A stretch of DNA of 62,568 bases from Terfezia claveryi (taxonomy: Eukaryota > Ascomycota > Pezizomycetes > Pezizales > Pezizaceae), in assembly GCA_015179025.1 (NCBI GenBank), contig WHUX01000271.1, positions 1-62,568 of the forward strand, given 5' to 3'. The notes under the pieces were generated by a model that was not told the origin of the DNA, did not search any database, and saw nothing but the letters and a program-made list of their open reading frames with translations. The first letter of the stretch is position 1. The number at the start of each line of letters is the position of its first letter. Positions 46,746 to 58,621 of the stretch are shown here, piece after piece. The position numbers and the translations under genes are program-made.

Positions 46746-46774
46746 GCTCAACGTTAGTCTGGTTAGCTCAACGT
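46746..46774 (-). mobile_element. Micro-insertion 7 (11 bp, perfect 9-bp duplication)
   Basis: TAGTCTGGTTA (46755-46765) between perfect 9-bp repeats GCTCAACGT (46746-46754 and 46766-46774). The insert is the exact reverse complement of that in micro-insertion 6, at an unrelated target, so the same 11-bp product arose or inserted twice. Confidence 0.85.
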
Positions 46775-48332
46775 ATGAGAATGCAATCCCAGGACAAAAA
46801 GGCTGCAATTGACGATTGATTACTAATTGCTGTTACGTTCTCGAGTTACTTGGTCGGGAATTTTTTTGATTGGGCTTTCCAATACAATTGCGCTACACGT
46901 CACCCCAGTTTTAACCTGCCTTATTGCACCCCTTTGGCTTGAAGCTGTTGGTAGCAGGTGGATTACTGTGCTGCAACAGTAGACTCCACGAAGCCAGGCA
47001 TATGCCCATTACTTCTAAACATAGAAGAGAAGGAAGGCATTATTAGGTCACTTTCTCTGAGATTAGCAAATCTAACCTTCGTACTAGTGTAGTTGCAGGC
47101 ACACTCCTTTCAACACTTAAGACCTGATTGAGCAACAGTTGTCACGGCAGTTGAAAGTCGGGATAAGTTATCACCGTCCGGCCAGGGAATATGCCCGTAG
47201 AGTGGTATCCCTCGATCAAGGTACAGCAAATTGTACCGTGGCTGAGCCTCAGTCCTTCGCTCCGGGCAGACATGCTCTCAAGGCCTGTGAATTGTGAGGT
47301 CTTGCAGACACTAGTGTAGTGCCCACCCACAAACGGTGCTACGCATGCAGATGGGTTCGTTCACGTCTATCGACGAGCTTCCCTTCATAAAAGGCAAGCA
47401 GAGCGGTTAGTCAGTGGATTTTGGCTTTGAAAGGAGGGCCGAAGCTGGAAGGGAAATCCAAGTTCTTCATGTCCCCATTCACGGATGCATGCCCTATGGA
47501 CGCGATGGAGCCGAAATTCACTATAGTATGATGCGGAAAAAAAAACAGCTCAAATGCCCAAACACGATGACCCGTACATGGAACTTGGTCTGACTACAGA
47601 GGAGCCAGGTTAATAATTCAGTGGAGTGGTGGAGCGAGTGCTCATTGGATGTTGGGGGCTGCATATTTCAAAGCGCAAGAGCGAAACGAATATTAGCGTC
47701 TAAATCCCACAAGGGCTGCACACCCATACATCTTGATGATCGTGGGTGCAAGGTAGAGAGACTTAATGGTACTCTCCTAAAATTCTAGTCTTTTAGCTTG
47801 CGACAATCCCCATCTGCACGACCGTCAGGGGGCTTTCAGCCAAAATATTGCCCGGAGGTCTGCTCCAACCCATTGGGGGCTGCATTTCATATTTAGAGTA
47901 CCAAGTACAACAGAAAGAAGCAAATCGAACATACGTACACCTGGCGCGGTGGTGGAAACTCCTGAGATACCGTATCTCGGCCAATTCAAACTCCCTGTCC
48001 CCAAGGGCCATCTTTTCGCAATCGAGGACAGCCACCGCTGGCAGGGGGCCTGCAGACGGTCTGCCCCGGCTCATGCAGACGCTTATGCCAGTGTGCTGAT
48101 TGAAAAAGCTTGACTGGTCTTGGTACGGTCCCGAAGCTTCGAATCCAGGTTCCTATATTAGAAGTAGCTAGTTTTCCATGCGTACTCTTTGCGCCGTCTG
48201 TGTAGCCCATTGATAGTCATCCCACCCACCCTCCAAATTCGCACGATTTAACGAAGGCCCCCAGAAATCTGCTAGGAATTCCCTTGTCTTATGTACACCA
48301 TCTATGCCCCTCTACCCTTAAACTCTCAGAAG
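46775..48332. other. Upstream region of the Zn2Cys6 gene
   Basis: About 1.5 kb of balanced-composition DNA ahead of the rightward regulator. No gene was recognised; frames at 47142-47330 and 47793-48210 carry no motif and overlap on both strands. The transcription start cannot be placed. Confidence 0.5.
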
Positions 48333-51217
48333 ATGCCCAGACCTTCAGGTTACAGTTCCGTTCGTTCTTCACCTCCGTGTTACGACGATGAGTCAACAGT
48401 GATGGCAAATACAACTTGGATCTCTCAGCAAATGCTTCCACCATACCACACACCATCAATGGAGTCTAGCACATCGAGCTCTCACGTCGTTAAGCCCTTA
48501 CTGAAGCGTCGGAGAGTCACCCGAGCTTGTGATGAGTGTCGCCGGAAAAAGATCAAGTGCGATGGGAAACATCCGTGTACACATTGCACTGTCTACAGCT
48601 ATGGTAAGGGAGCATATTTGTTGGAGTTAAACTTGGGAGCTAACCCGAACCTAGACTGCACCTACGACCAGCCGTCAAATCGACGAAGAAATCCGGGACC
48701 GCAATACATTGAGGGGTTAGAGAAGGACAAACAACAGCTAGCTACCCTAGTTCGACTTTTACGTCCAGACATCAACCCCTTTGATTCAAGCTTTGATGCG
48801 GACAAGTTGATTTCCGAGATGCAGGGCTCTAACCGAACAGGTGAATCCATGGAAGATTCACCTGAGGATCCAGGTGCTGAATCTTCTGACGCGGACTCGA
48901 TGCTCGAGTCTATGGTTGAAGCAGCAGGTCGTCTAGAGATCGACGAAACTGGGGCCATGGACTTCCATGGACACTCGTCGACTATTGCCTTTCTTTCTCA
49001 TCTAAAGAGCAACTTTCAAAGGGTGTTGGGTGAGGACATCACTTCTAGCATCAAGTCAACTTTTCCGAAGGCTACATCGTCGGGAGTTATACGTAAATCA
49101 ACGGCGACGAGCCCACTCCCGACGCGAGAGGTCGCTACCATTTTGGTGGAGAACTGTCTTGAGGATGCATGTGCTTTAATGAGATTTGTTCATCGTCCAA
49201 GTTTCGACAAATTGTTTAATCGAATTTATGATGTTTCAGAATCAGAATGGGGCCAGCAGGAAAGAGATTTTCTGCCTCTATTATATGAGGTCATGGCTGT
49301 GGGCTGCCTCTTTGCGGATGATGTCGGGGACATGGGTGTTGGACTCTCCATTACAGAAGGGTTGGTTATTTCTTCGTAATCAACCACACTTGTTACTGAC
49401 TGCCTTAGCACAAAATACTTCCTTGCTGGACGAGAGATGATCGAATTGACAGATTGCCGAACTATACCAACCCTTCAAGCTATTATTCTCATGGCTATAT
49501 TTTTGCAATCTTCAACAAAAATGTCTACATGTTATTCATACGTCGGAATTGCACTGTGCGCTGCAGTGCGGATGGGCCTACATCGTTCCATGAATTTGAA
49601 CCTCAATCCTATCGAGAGGGAAGTTCGAAAGCGTATATTCTGGGTCATTAGGAAGATGGATACCTACGTTACGGCTTTGTTGGGTCTGCCCAAAGGAATT
49701 GCCGATGAAGATATTGATCAGGAGATGCCACTGGATGTTGATGATGAATACATCACTGAGACAGAAATCAAAGAGCAACCCGAAGGAACAATGTCGATTA
49801 TGACAGTCGTCAATTCTCACACCAGATTATTGAGTATCATGGCAAAAGTTGTAAAGGCTATCTATCCTTTGAAGCAAGGATGTGCTTCAGGGAATGGTGG
49901 GTATGCAGTCAGTTTTGCTAGCATTCGGGAGATTGAGAATGATTTACGAAAATGGAACGGTGCACTCCTTGGTAGACTTGCTCCTGACGAACAGTCTCCC
50001 CCAAGTTTCCGAAAGTGCGTATCTGTTGGCCCTTTCTACCTTTCAGCTTTTGACCCTTTATAGATCTCGCTATCTTCTTGATATGGCATATTGCCATGTG
50101 CAGATGATGATGTACCGGCCATTCATTCATTATATTTGCTCACCGGTGCCGCATGGAAACAATGCAACCATGGCCGCCAGGAATTGTTTCCGTACTGCTA
50201 TTAGAATAGTCAACCTTGCAGACACTATGAGGGAACGTGGTGTTCTCAATGGAGCTTATTGGTTCACTGTGTACACGACCTTCTTCGCCACAGTTTCTCT
50301 TCTATTCCTTGTTCTCGAGAAGCCAGACGGAAACAGTAGCTGTTGGAAAGCGGCAAAGAAAGGAAAAGGTGCCTTGGAATGCCTCACGCAACGAAGCCAT
50401 GCTGCTGAGAAATGCTCTATAGCTTTAAAGGTATACCTGCCTAACTGTAAATTTAACAGAATTCATCTAACTCTAAGCCGAACAGCGTATCTTCGACTCC
50501 ATACCTACACACATCATAGAACTCGCCGAAAAGGAAGTGGAAGAAATCCCAGAGCCCAGGCCCGGTACTTCCCATGATATTCCGCCGTCAGCAGGTGGTA
50601 ATGTAGGTCAGCAGAATTACTCGACTACCAAGTCATACCAGCCCGTCCCTACTGAGCATGATAATGACCGTATGGTCGCAACACCTGATCGTAAAAGCGG
50701 CCGAAAGAGCTCTCATGAGAGATATTCCCCGTCCAACTTTAGTTCATCGGTTGCGACACCTGACCAACAGCTTCAATTCCCAAATATTCCCACGCCGTCA
50801 ACTTCAGGAGTCGACTCAATGATGATGTACACTGCACCAGTCTTTTATCCTAGCACCATGAGCCTTGACTCGTCTCAACAATTTGTCAAAGCTGAGATGC
50901 AACGCGAGATGGATACGGATGGACCAGAGGCCTATCCCCCCACAAGCCGGGGTGTGGTATATGATCTTGAAGCACAGGTTCGGAATAGTTGGGCTCCATA
51001 CGGTATGCACGGGCAACCTCAAGCCTCCACAGGTGGCGACATGTCTGGTTATAATTTGGGAAATACTGATATTAATGGTGCTAACTCGAATCTAATGCTT
51101 TTGCAAGGGCACCAAACGTACGGAGCTATGCCTGGGGGTGGCTCAGCAATAGCCCTAGAGGACATATTTGTGGGTGAATGGGCCGACCCAATGACCCAGC
51201 ATCAAATGTACAGATGA
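48333..51217 (+). CDS. Zn(II)2Cys6 fungal-specific transcription factor
   Basis: Nuclear regulator with an N-terminal zinc cluster and a Fungal_trans middle domain. Five exons: 48333-48603, 48655-49360, 49409-50014, 50064-50430, 50486-51217, giving 893 aa; all phases join in frame. The zinc cluster (residues 66-92) reads ACDECRRKKIKCDGKHPC then THCTVYSYDC, spacing C-X2-C-X6-C-X5-C-X2-C-X6-C once the first intron is removed. The linker TYDQPSNRRRNPGPQYIEGL follows. The middle domain carries LTDCRTIPTLQAIILM, YVGIALCAAVRMGLHRS, REVRKRIFWVIRKMDTYV and MAYCHVQMMMYRPFIHY. The C-terminus is serine/proline- and glutamine-rich, typical of activation regions. The ATG at 48333 has an A at -3; an in-frame ATG at 48291 would add 14 residues. 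Wording of the cluster resembles Clr1-type regulators, but I cannot confirm that, and the target genes are unknown. Confidence 0.92.
48604..48654 (+). other. In-frame intron splitting the zinc cluster
   Basis: A 51-bp intron: donor GTAAGG, branch GCTAAC (48639-48644), acceptor CTAG. Its length is a multiple of three and it has no stop, so the frame stays open if it is kept. Retention would add 17 residues between the fifth and sixth zinc-binding cysteines. Confidence 0.92.
49361..49408 (+). other. Second intron of the Zn2Cys6 gene
   Basis: A 48-bp intron with a weaker donor GTTGGT, branch-like ACTGAC (49394-49399) and acceptor TAG. It is required to join the frame ending ...SITEG to TKYFLAGREMIELTDC. 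The later introns (50015-50063 and 50431-50485) use GTGCGT/TAG and GTATAC/CAG. Confidence 0.85.
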
Positions 51218-52204
51218 TACAGCTCGGATCTATCCCTATAAGCCTTGCTAAGGTAACAACAAATTCAATGCTCAATATTGGCATCTCACCCATTTCCGCT
51301 GGTGGAAAAAATATAGGGGCGCACTCCTTTTTAAACAGTTTTGGGAATCAGTATTTTTCTACATACACGCGGTTACTAATGTCGCTGGGTACCTATTGTT
51401 GCTCTTTGTTTTTGCTCGGTTACAAAGAGTGTATTTGTTTTAATCCTGCCTTCTCACAACGAGCGCAACCGCCGACAACCAGCAACATATTGTTATGTTC
51501 CATGCCAAAGCTGTCGGTGTTTGGTTAAATTCTCTAGAGCTGCCCGGAGATGCCCTTTCAAGTTTTTTTTTTGGCTTCTTGGGGTGCTATTCATTTCCTT
51601 ATTGTTTTTAATACTCATGATTGCGTTAGGGGATTTGGCTGAGTAGTTATGGACTACAAGGTATGGGTGGTGTCACGCGCGTTGGATCTAGCTAGAGTGG
51701 GAAAATATGAGCTGAAACTAGTAGTTAATGTCGGATGACGCCTGACATATATACTTGATATGAGAGCATTTGAGAGGTGGAATTCTTTGGCTGAGAGTTG
51801 GAATAATACACTAGAAAAGCGATTTATTGATTGCTTTTTATACATGTAGGTTTACTTCAAATTGGAAAGTTGATAGTTGAGGAAGCTGAGAGTAATCTCT
51901 AGCAGTAAGTTAGGAAATTTACTGTTAGTATAAAGAGTTTAGCAATAGTTACTATATAACTATTGATTTTTAGTATATAATAGTAGTAGTTAAATAAGAA
52001 ATTTTTTTTTAAAAGTAATGTATAAAATTTACTAGGTTCTTTGATATAGACTTAATTATATTAAAGTACTTTATTTAACTACTTAATTAAAAAAAACTTA
52101 AGTATTAATAATAATACTATAACTATATAAACTATTAATATACTTTATTTTACTAAAAAAGCCTAGTAATACTAACTATATAATAATTGATATTTAGTAT
52201 CATA
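51218..52204. other. 3' side of the Zn2Cys6 gene and right edge of the island
   Basis: The first 400-500 bp have balanced composition and should hold the 3' UTR. From about 51840 the sequence becomes very AT-rich. No gene was recognised. The stretch at 52165-52200 (ctatataataattgatat) resembles a RIP-altered end of the P4 family. Confidence 0.45.
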
Positions 52205-52206
52205 TA

Positions 52207-54418
52207 TGGCGTAATAATCGACAACCATGTAATGATTGACATTATCACTTACCCTCAATGCAGTAATCACTTAATATATCCACCAACCCTTGCGATATCT
52301 CAGCAATAAAAACAATGAATATAGGCTAAAATAACTCAAAAAAAACAAATATTATACTCCCAATATACCAAAATTTACTCTGAATCTGCTATAGACATCA
52401 AATGCTCAATACTTTCTATAACTCCTCCTCTACCATGACCACCCTGACCACCCCGACCACGGGGCCTACTACGACCTCTACTAGTAGCCGTAAGCTCCCC
52501 ATATATTCTTTCTATTAGATCCATTAGTATCAGCTTAAGTGGTTTAGTAGATATAGGGCTGTACTTACTACAAAGTGTCATAAATGATATTGCATTTTCC
52601 AACCTACACAAATTGGCCATCTCAGTATCAAACTTCAAGCATTTTGTAGCTCTTGATCGAGCGATATTCCTGTGGCCATACCCCCTAGTACCCTGAGCAC
52701 TCTTCCTTGTGCTTTTTGATGCCATAGGTACTTCCTTTGCTACCTTGGCTTTCTCTTCTTTAGCCAACCTCCATGCTTCTCAGTTTGTAGCCTTATCGGC
52801 CTCGAGAGCTTTAGCAGTTGCAATCCGTGCTTTTTCACTCTTAATATAGGCTCAATTGAGAGTTTGAGGGCTCTAGATTCACTTTATTAATCGAGGCTTT
52901 ACTACTTTGCCATTACGAAGCTGTTTGAGCCCTTGGGAGGAAGGGTCGATAACCTAGCATCGAATAACTCTCTTTTCAAGATAATTGAGCCCTTCATCAA
53001 TAGTTGCTCTTGAGTGGGGGGTCATAGTTAATATTGAGAGAGTTGACTGCATGCTAGCCACCTTAACTGGGGTTGAGAGAGTGGGGGGGTCCAAACTAGT
53101 AGTAGCACTAGCAGTAGCAACTTAATCAAGCACCTCCTCTGGTCGGAGTGGCCATATTCCAGTGGCTTTAAATCCGCTAATAATATTCGATTTGATAAGT
53201 AATTGATTACGTGCAATGCAGAAGCAATCCCAGAACTCTAGCTTACCAAACGGCTTGCCAGGATTATAATATATAAAGTCCTGGAGGGTGATGCAGTAGG
53301 CTTGTGACAGAATTCCAAAACATACTACATCTAGAGGCTGCATTAGGTGTGTTGAATGTGGTGGAAGACAATATATAACAATACTATGGTCAAGACCATA
53401 TTCAACAATAGGGTAAGCAACATGACTGCTATGGCCATCCACAATAAGCATGTGCCAAATAGAGGGGTCTAGAGGTATTGTATAGGTGTCAAAATGCTTA
53501 GATATATAATCTAAGCCTAGATTATCATCCATATAGCCACTAAGTGACCAAGTAAAGGTTGCAGGCCTTGTATCACCAGTGATATACCATCCATCACAAT
53601 GAACCTTATTCGCCTATACAACAAATAGTAGTATCACGTGACCTGTAGCACTAATAATCTCCAGTAAGGAGCAAAACTCTTGATTTCCATCAGTTAATAT
53701 AACTTTACTATGGCTATTGGCATTAGCATGCACTATTGCCTTTTGTCAACCAACTGCCAAGCTTATGATAATGCCCTTTTCATCACAGTTCCATAGGTAT
53801 TTGGGCTTGATTTTGTACTGCCGCATGAGACTCCATAGCATACAATACTATTTGGCTTGCTCCTCTAATGTTGCAGCAACTTTAGCTCGAAACTTCTCCA
53901 AATATTGACAATACTTGTGCTTAATCTTGGGGTGTCGGGAAAGGAAATGCCTAGCCTAATAGATGCCAGGAATGATTTTCTTTTTAGAACTACAAGCTTG
54001 CAGAATTCGGATAGCCATCGATACTAGCATTAGTATTATGATAGGAAAGTAAATGTCGCTCATCCTTCCACACCAGTCAACTACCGCTTCCTCTTTACTA
54101 GTAGTGAGAAGTTGCTGTAATGTCCGAGCTTTAGATTGTAGTGCTTGTACCCCTTAGTACTTCTGTCATAGTGTGGTAGGATTAACTCCGAATACCTTGG
54201 CTACTTTAGCCTTAGACTCCTTGAGATACTTGCAGGAATAGTCTATTGCTCGTGTTAGTTATGAATCATACAACTTAAGCTCTAGTTGTAGCTCTCTTAT
54301 CTTTTTAGAGGTTTTTGGTGGCATTGTATTGATGATATCGATTTGGCTAGTGCTGACAGTATTATCTGTATAAGGGTATGAAAAAGCGATTGTTACATGG
54401 TTGTCAATCGTTACGCCA
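52207..54418 (-). mobile_element. P4: degraded pogo/Fot1-like transposon
   Basis: A 2212-bp element with about 31-bp TIRs starting TGGCGTAA (52207 onward, and 54418 backward). The TIRs share 'gacaaccatgtaa' and differ only by transitions. TA flanks both ends (52205-52206, 54419-54420). It carries a leftward transposase relic related to P2. Confidence 0.85.
52375..54324 (-). pseudogene. P4 pogo-like DDE transposase relic
   Basis: The probable start is ATG at 54322-54324 (MPPKTSKKIRELQLELKLY), with a helix-turn-helix (KAKVAKVFGVNPTTL) after an early stop. The DDE core shows NLWNCDEKG-like (YLWNCDEKGIIIS, near 53790), EFCSLLEIISATGH, then YMDDNLGLDYISKHFDTYT. IVDGHSSHVAYPIVEYGLDH and THLMQPLDVVCFGIL carry the second and third aspartates (53122-53532, open). 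After another stop the tail is lysine/alanine-rich and ends in an Arg/Gly-rich segment (RGRSRPRGRGGQGGHGRGG) and stop at 52375. All three aspartates are still visible although stops break the frame. Confidence 0.82.
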
Positions 54419-54420
54419 TA

Positions 54421-55234
54421 TATAATACTATATAATAATTAATATAATTTCTACCTTTAATATAATAATTTCTTAATATATTTACTAACCTTTATAATAT
54501 TTTAGCAATAAAAACAATAAATATAAACTAAAATAATTTTAAAAAAATAAATATTATACTCTTAATATATCTAAATTTATTCTGATTTTACTATAGCTAT
54601 TAAATACTTAATACTTTTTATAATCTTCCCTCTACTATAATTACTCCTACTATCTTAACTATAAGGTCTACTATAACCTTTACTACTAATTATAAACTTT
54701 CTATATTTTTTTTCTATTAGATCTATTAGTATTAACTTAAAGTATATTAGTAGATATAAAGATATATCTACTATAAAGTATTATAAATTATATTATATTC
54801 TATAATCTATATAAATTAGCTTTTTTAGTATTAACTTTTAAATATTTTATAGCTTTTAGCTAAGTTATATTTACATAACTATACCTTTTAGTATTCTAAG
54901 TACCTTCTCTTATATTTTTTAATTATATATATACTTTCTTTACTTCCTTAGCTTTAACTTTTTCAGCCAACTTCTATACTTCTTAGTTGATAGCTTTACT
55001 TGCTTTAAGAGCTCTAGTAGTTACAATCTAAGTCTTTTTATTTTAATATAAATTTAATTAAGTATTTAAGGGCCTTAGATTTCCTTTATTAATTAAGACT
55101 TTATTTTTGTACTATTTTAAATCTTTTTAAACTTTTAGAAGATAGAATTAATAATTTTATACTAAATAATTAACTTTTTGAGATAATTAAGTTTTTTTAA
55201 TAGTTGCTCTTAAGTAGAAGATTATAGTTAACTT
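54421..55234 (-). repeat. Second P4-family copy, extremely RIP-altered and truncated
   Basis: From about 54425 the sequence aligns base for base with the left part of P4 (52210 onward) in the same orientation. For example 'gaccacggggcctactacgac' in P4 corresponds to 'aactataaggtctactataac' here. Almost every difference is C-to-T or G-to-A. It is cut off at about 55235 by LTR B6. P4 therefore inserted into, or next to, the end of an older copy of its own family. Confidence 0.78.
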
Positions 55235-56373
55235 ACTCTAAAGTCTTGGCGTTACCCTGAATTGCTCATTATTACCCTGAACTTAAGGAAAATAATTCGG
55301 TAAAAATAACTAATAAAATGAAGGACCGAGGGCGCACTTTAGACCAAAGTTCGTTTGGTGACACTATAAGAGAGTGCATCTAGGACAGAGGCTAAAGGTA
55401 GGGCCAAAACATAAAGTTCTCCGAATTTAATGTTTCAAGGTTCTATCTAGGCCTACTCTTCGTCCTGATTCCATTTCTGCAATCCTTTTTATGATCGGAG
55501 CTAAACTCATGGAGATATAAGACTTTTAATATGGTCATATAGGTCTACAAGGAGATTTACTTATTATTGGTAATAACTCCATGAATAATTTGGGTATCGA
55601 GATAAACTAAGATTCTATAATCTTCTATGCGTTGATACCTTTCCAATGGTAATCTACTTGTGACCCACGGTTCTCTATTTATAGAGTTATGTGCAGTTGA
55701 AAATTATTTTCAATAGACACTAGACACTATTAAGTGAATATTGCCAGAAACATAATTAGATGCCTTCAGATATTGTCGGATGGTAATTCGATAGTATCGA
55801 GGATTGGTAATATATCTGAAATTGAATTTAAGTTGTCTCGGATGAGAATTCTTTAATGGGATAAGCGAGCTATAAGCGAAGTATATATAACATGCAGACA
55901 TGGGAATATTCTCTATGTTCAGGTTAGTAACCTGTAACAACGAGTGCAGATAGCAACTGCATTAACAAAGGTGTGGATAGCATAACACTTAGGTAGAAAT
56001 TTCAAGGTAACAGGTAGGCCAGCATTTTATAAAATATTTTTATTATAAGAATATCTACGAACACCGTGGAATATAAATAGTGCAAGTAGTTCCAGTTGAA
56101 TTTATTCTACCACCAGCGAGTATTCGAAAGCAAGAGCACCTTGAGTAGACGAAGCCTACAAAGTTCTGAGTCTTGAGTTAACTTTACGTTTAAGTGACAT
56201 AGGATTTATTTTGTTTTATGAAATAAGATCTGTCATGAGGAACTACTGTTGGACTAAACTTTACTGCTATAGGATTGATATTCTGTGTTGTGGAATAGAT
56301 ATCATTGCGGCAAGAAATTACGGCTGTACTAATAATTGCAAGAGCGCTATTAGTCAATAGGGCCCCCGTGACA
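55235..56373 (+). mobile_element. LTR B6, 5'-truncated (LTR-B family)
   Basis: Begins inside the LTR at the 'gtcttggcgttaccctgaa' segment and runs to CCCCCGTGACA at 56373. About 320 bp of the 5' part is missing. The truncation point abuts the RIP-altered P4 relic, so no target duplication can be checked. Confidence 0.85.
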
Positions 56374-56412
56374 TTACTTTGTAGCTAGTGATTCTCGTTT
56401 CATTTGCTATAT

Positions 56413-58515
56413 ACTCTAATCATGTCTAATTTATAGACACCACGAGGGCCTCGCCAGTCCTACCAACCCCTCACATTCCCAGATATCACACCCCGTGCTA
56501 TCACATAAAGATCACATAACCATTTGCAATCAGATACAGATATGAAAGATAATCTCATTGATATACCAATGGAGGATATCCTATCCCGAGGGATAGAATC
56601 CTCAAGACACCCTATATATAGTCCAGATGAGCTATAGTCATTTCCGCCTGTATTAATCGATCGATTTGGTCTACCTTCCAGAAGACCACCTCGATGAACA
56701 AACAGCAATACCTCTTCGCAATGCCATTCTGCCCAACCCCCACTACATCCAATTCGACCCTCTTGTACAGGACTAAGCCAACAAGAATATAACGAATTAT
56801 TGGCTAGAATAATTTATGATGGAGCTACAGAATTTGAATGGCAATGAGCCGAGATTCTGAACCTTACAGAAGGTTTAAATGCTTAGGCTAGTTTCCAGAA
56901 ACAAGCACAAGAAGCTCACACTATTGTATTTAATGGTGCTAAAGCCACTTACAAGGATTTAAAGTTACTACAACAGCAGGTAACTAAGGAAGTAGCAGCC
57001 TTAAAGGGACAAACTGATAGGCAAGAAGACGCAGTTAAAAGGCAAACAGTTTCCCTTAAGGAAGCTTTAGAAATCCAATAGCAAGAGCTGACAAAAAAGC
57101 TCAAGGAGGATATCGAGGCAATAATCGATGCGGCTAAGATTGAGTTCAATGATATTAAAGCAGATATTGCCAAGCTCAATGATTGGGCACAAAAAGCTAT
57201 CAAACAAGAACAAGATAATCGTATTCGTAGTTGTGAGACTAACAAGGAATTGGTAGAAGAACTCTTCTGCTGAATCCATACTCACAAATGAAAGCTCAAA
57301 GATCTCCAAGAGCAACCACTAAGCCAACAGCACCTACCAAAACGTACTTGATCAATTGATGATGATATCGAGGATTTTATTATCCGTGGTACTCGGACAG
57401 GTCCAGTACCACCACCTCCACCTCCACCACCTCCACCTCTAGTTCAAAAAACCCGTGTTCCTTCAGACAAGAAAGAACCCTGAAACCTCCCCCTACCACT
57501 GAAGTTCGATGGAACTTCAAGCAAGCTAAAGGAATTCCTAATGAAGGTAGACTATTCCTTTGAATGCATGCTACTAACATATTCTACTCAAAGTGAAAAT
57601 ATCTTGTTTGTAGCGGATCTACTTACAGGAGGTGCGAGTACTTGGTATTACGCAAACCAACACAAGTGTACACCAGATGCCAACTCCGGATGGGTCGAAT
57701 GGGACACGTTTAATGTCTTTAAATGTGAATTCATAAACGCATACCAGAACCAGCATAAGAAGCAGGGTGTAAAGGTCTCCCTTCAGAAGGAGTTCCAAAA
57801 TAAAGGTAAGTTGATAAAAGATTTCATTGCTCATATCAAGGTTCATCAGTTGGTAGCGGAACTACTACGGAAACAGCTCTGGGAGCACTTGATTAGTGCT
57901 ATTCAGCCTGAGACTCGGGCCCATATGGCCAGAGTCAGTACTGACAAAGACATTCTCGATAAGGTGCCAACAAGTACAGAAATGTCCTTTCAGGCTATTG
58001 CTAATGCCAGGTCTCAGGTTGAGTATGAGAAGGTTAGGGAGGCATATGCACAGAGCCAGTTCCATCAAAAAGAACAGGCTGCTGATGCGAAAAAGGAGGT
58101 ACCCAATACTCCCAAGATTGCTAAAAAGAAGTCTGAAAACCTCAAAGACCAAATTACTAAGCTGAAGCAAAAGGCAAAAACCAAGCCTGATGCTAAGGCT
58201 AAATCAAAGTCCAATACCCCTTCCAAGAAAGCCAAAGAGCCTGGCCAAGATAGCGTTACATATGCTATGAGACAAGCTCGGAAGAAGGACGGACAGTGCA
58301 TCAAGTGTGGGGACAAAACTCATATGATGGGTTACTGTTCAATCAGTTGGAAGGTTACAGATAAGATAAAGGCAAAGGGAAAGGGAAAAGGAAAGGAGGA
58401 AGCTAAGAAAGTAGTGACAGTGTCTGCAGGAGTGGCTGTAGTAGCGCCACTTGAGGTTCAGTTTCGGTATATTATTAGCAAGGATGAGTTGGATTATTGT
58501 AATGAATGGTACTAG
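56413..58515 (+). pseudogene. Gypsy-type gag, 3' half open
   Basis: Gag protein of a Ty3/gypsy-like element. The first part (56413-57540) has several stops but shows a long coiled-coil-like stretch (KLKEDIEAIIDAAKIEFNDI) and a proline run. From 57541 to 58515 it is open for 324 codons: capsid-like blocks (GGASTWYYANQHK, GKLIKDFIAHIKVHQLV), a lysine-rich linker, and an intact zinc knuckle CIKCGDKTHMMGYC (C-X2-C-X4-H-X4-C). It ends 106 bp before the LTR of Gypsy-C, which interrupts any following pol. No pol of this element is visible, so its link to the other families is open. Confidence 0.75.
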
Positions 58516-58621
58516 ACAGTATTCATTCGGTACCGTTTATACAATCTATATCCGTAGGCACGGACGTTTGTGTATTTCGGTTCTGCTGAGGTAAGACCTC
58601 AGAAGGGTAGGGAGATTACTA

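Noticed and set aside
44130..46774. GTGCCAACCAGACTA as transcription-factor binding sites only
   Set aside because: Direct 9-bp duplications around the motif at unrelated targets show insertion; a binding role afterwards remains possible but is not shown.
48001..48210. Short overlapping frames upstream of the Zn2Cys6 gene as a separate gene
   Set aside because: Frames on both strands overlap, none exceeds about 90 codons, and no motif or intron-joined extension was found.
50015..50046. Acceptor CAG at 50044-50046 for the third intron of the Zn2Cys6 gene
   Set aside because: It gives an immediate stop with the GTGCGT donor, or a 28-bp intron with the next GT; the TAG at 50061-50063 restores frame and family sequence.
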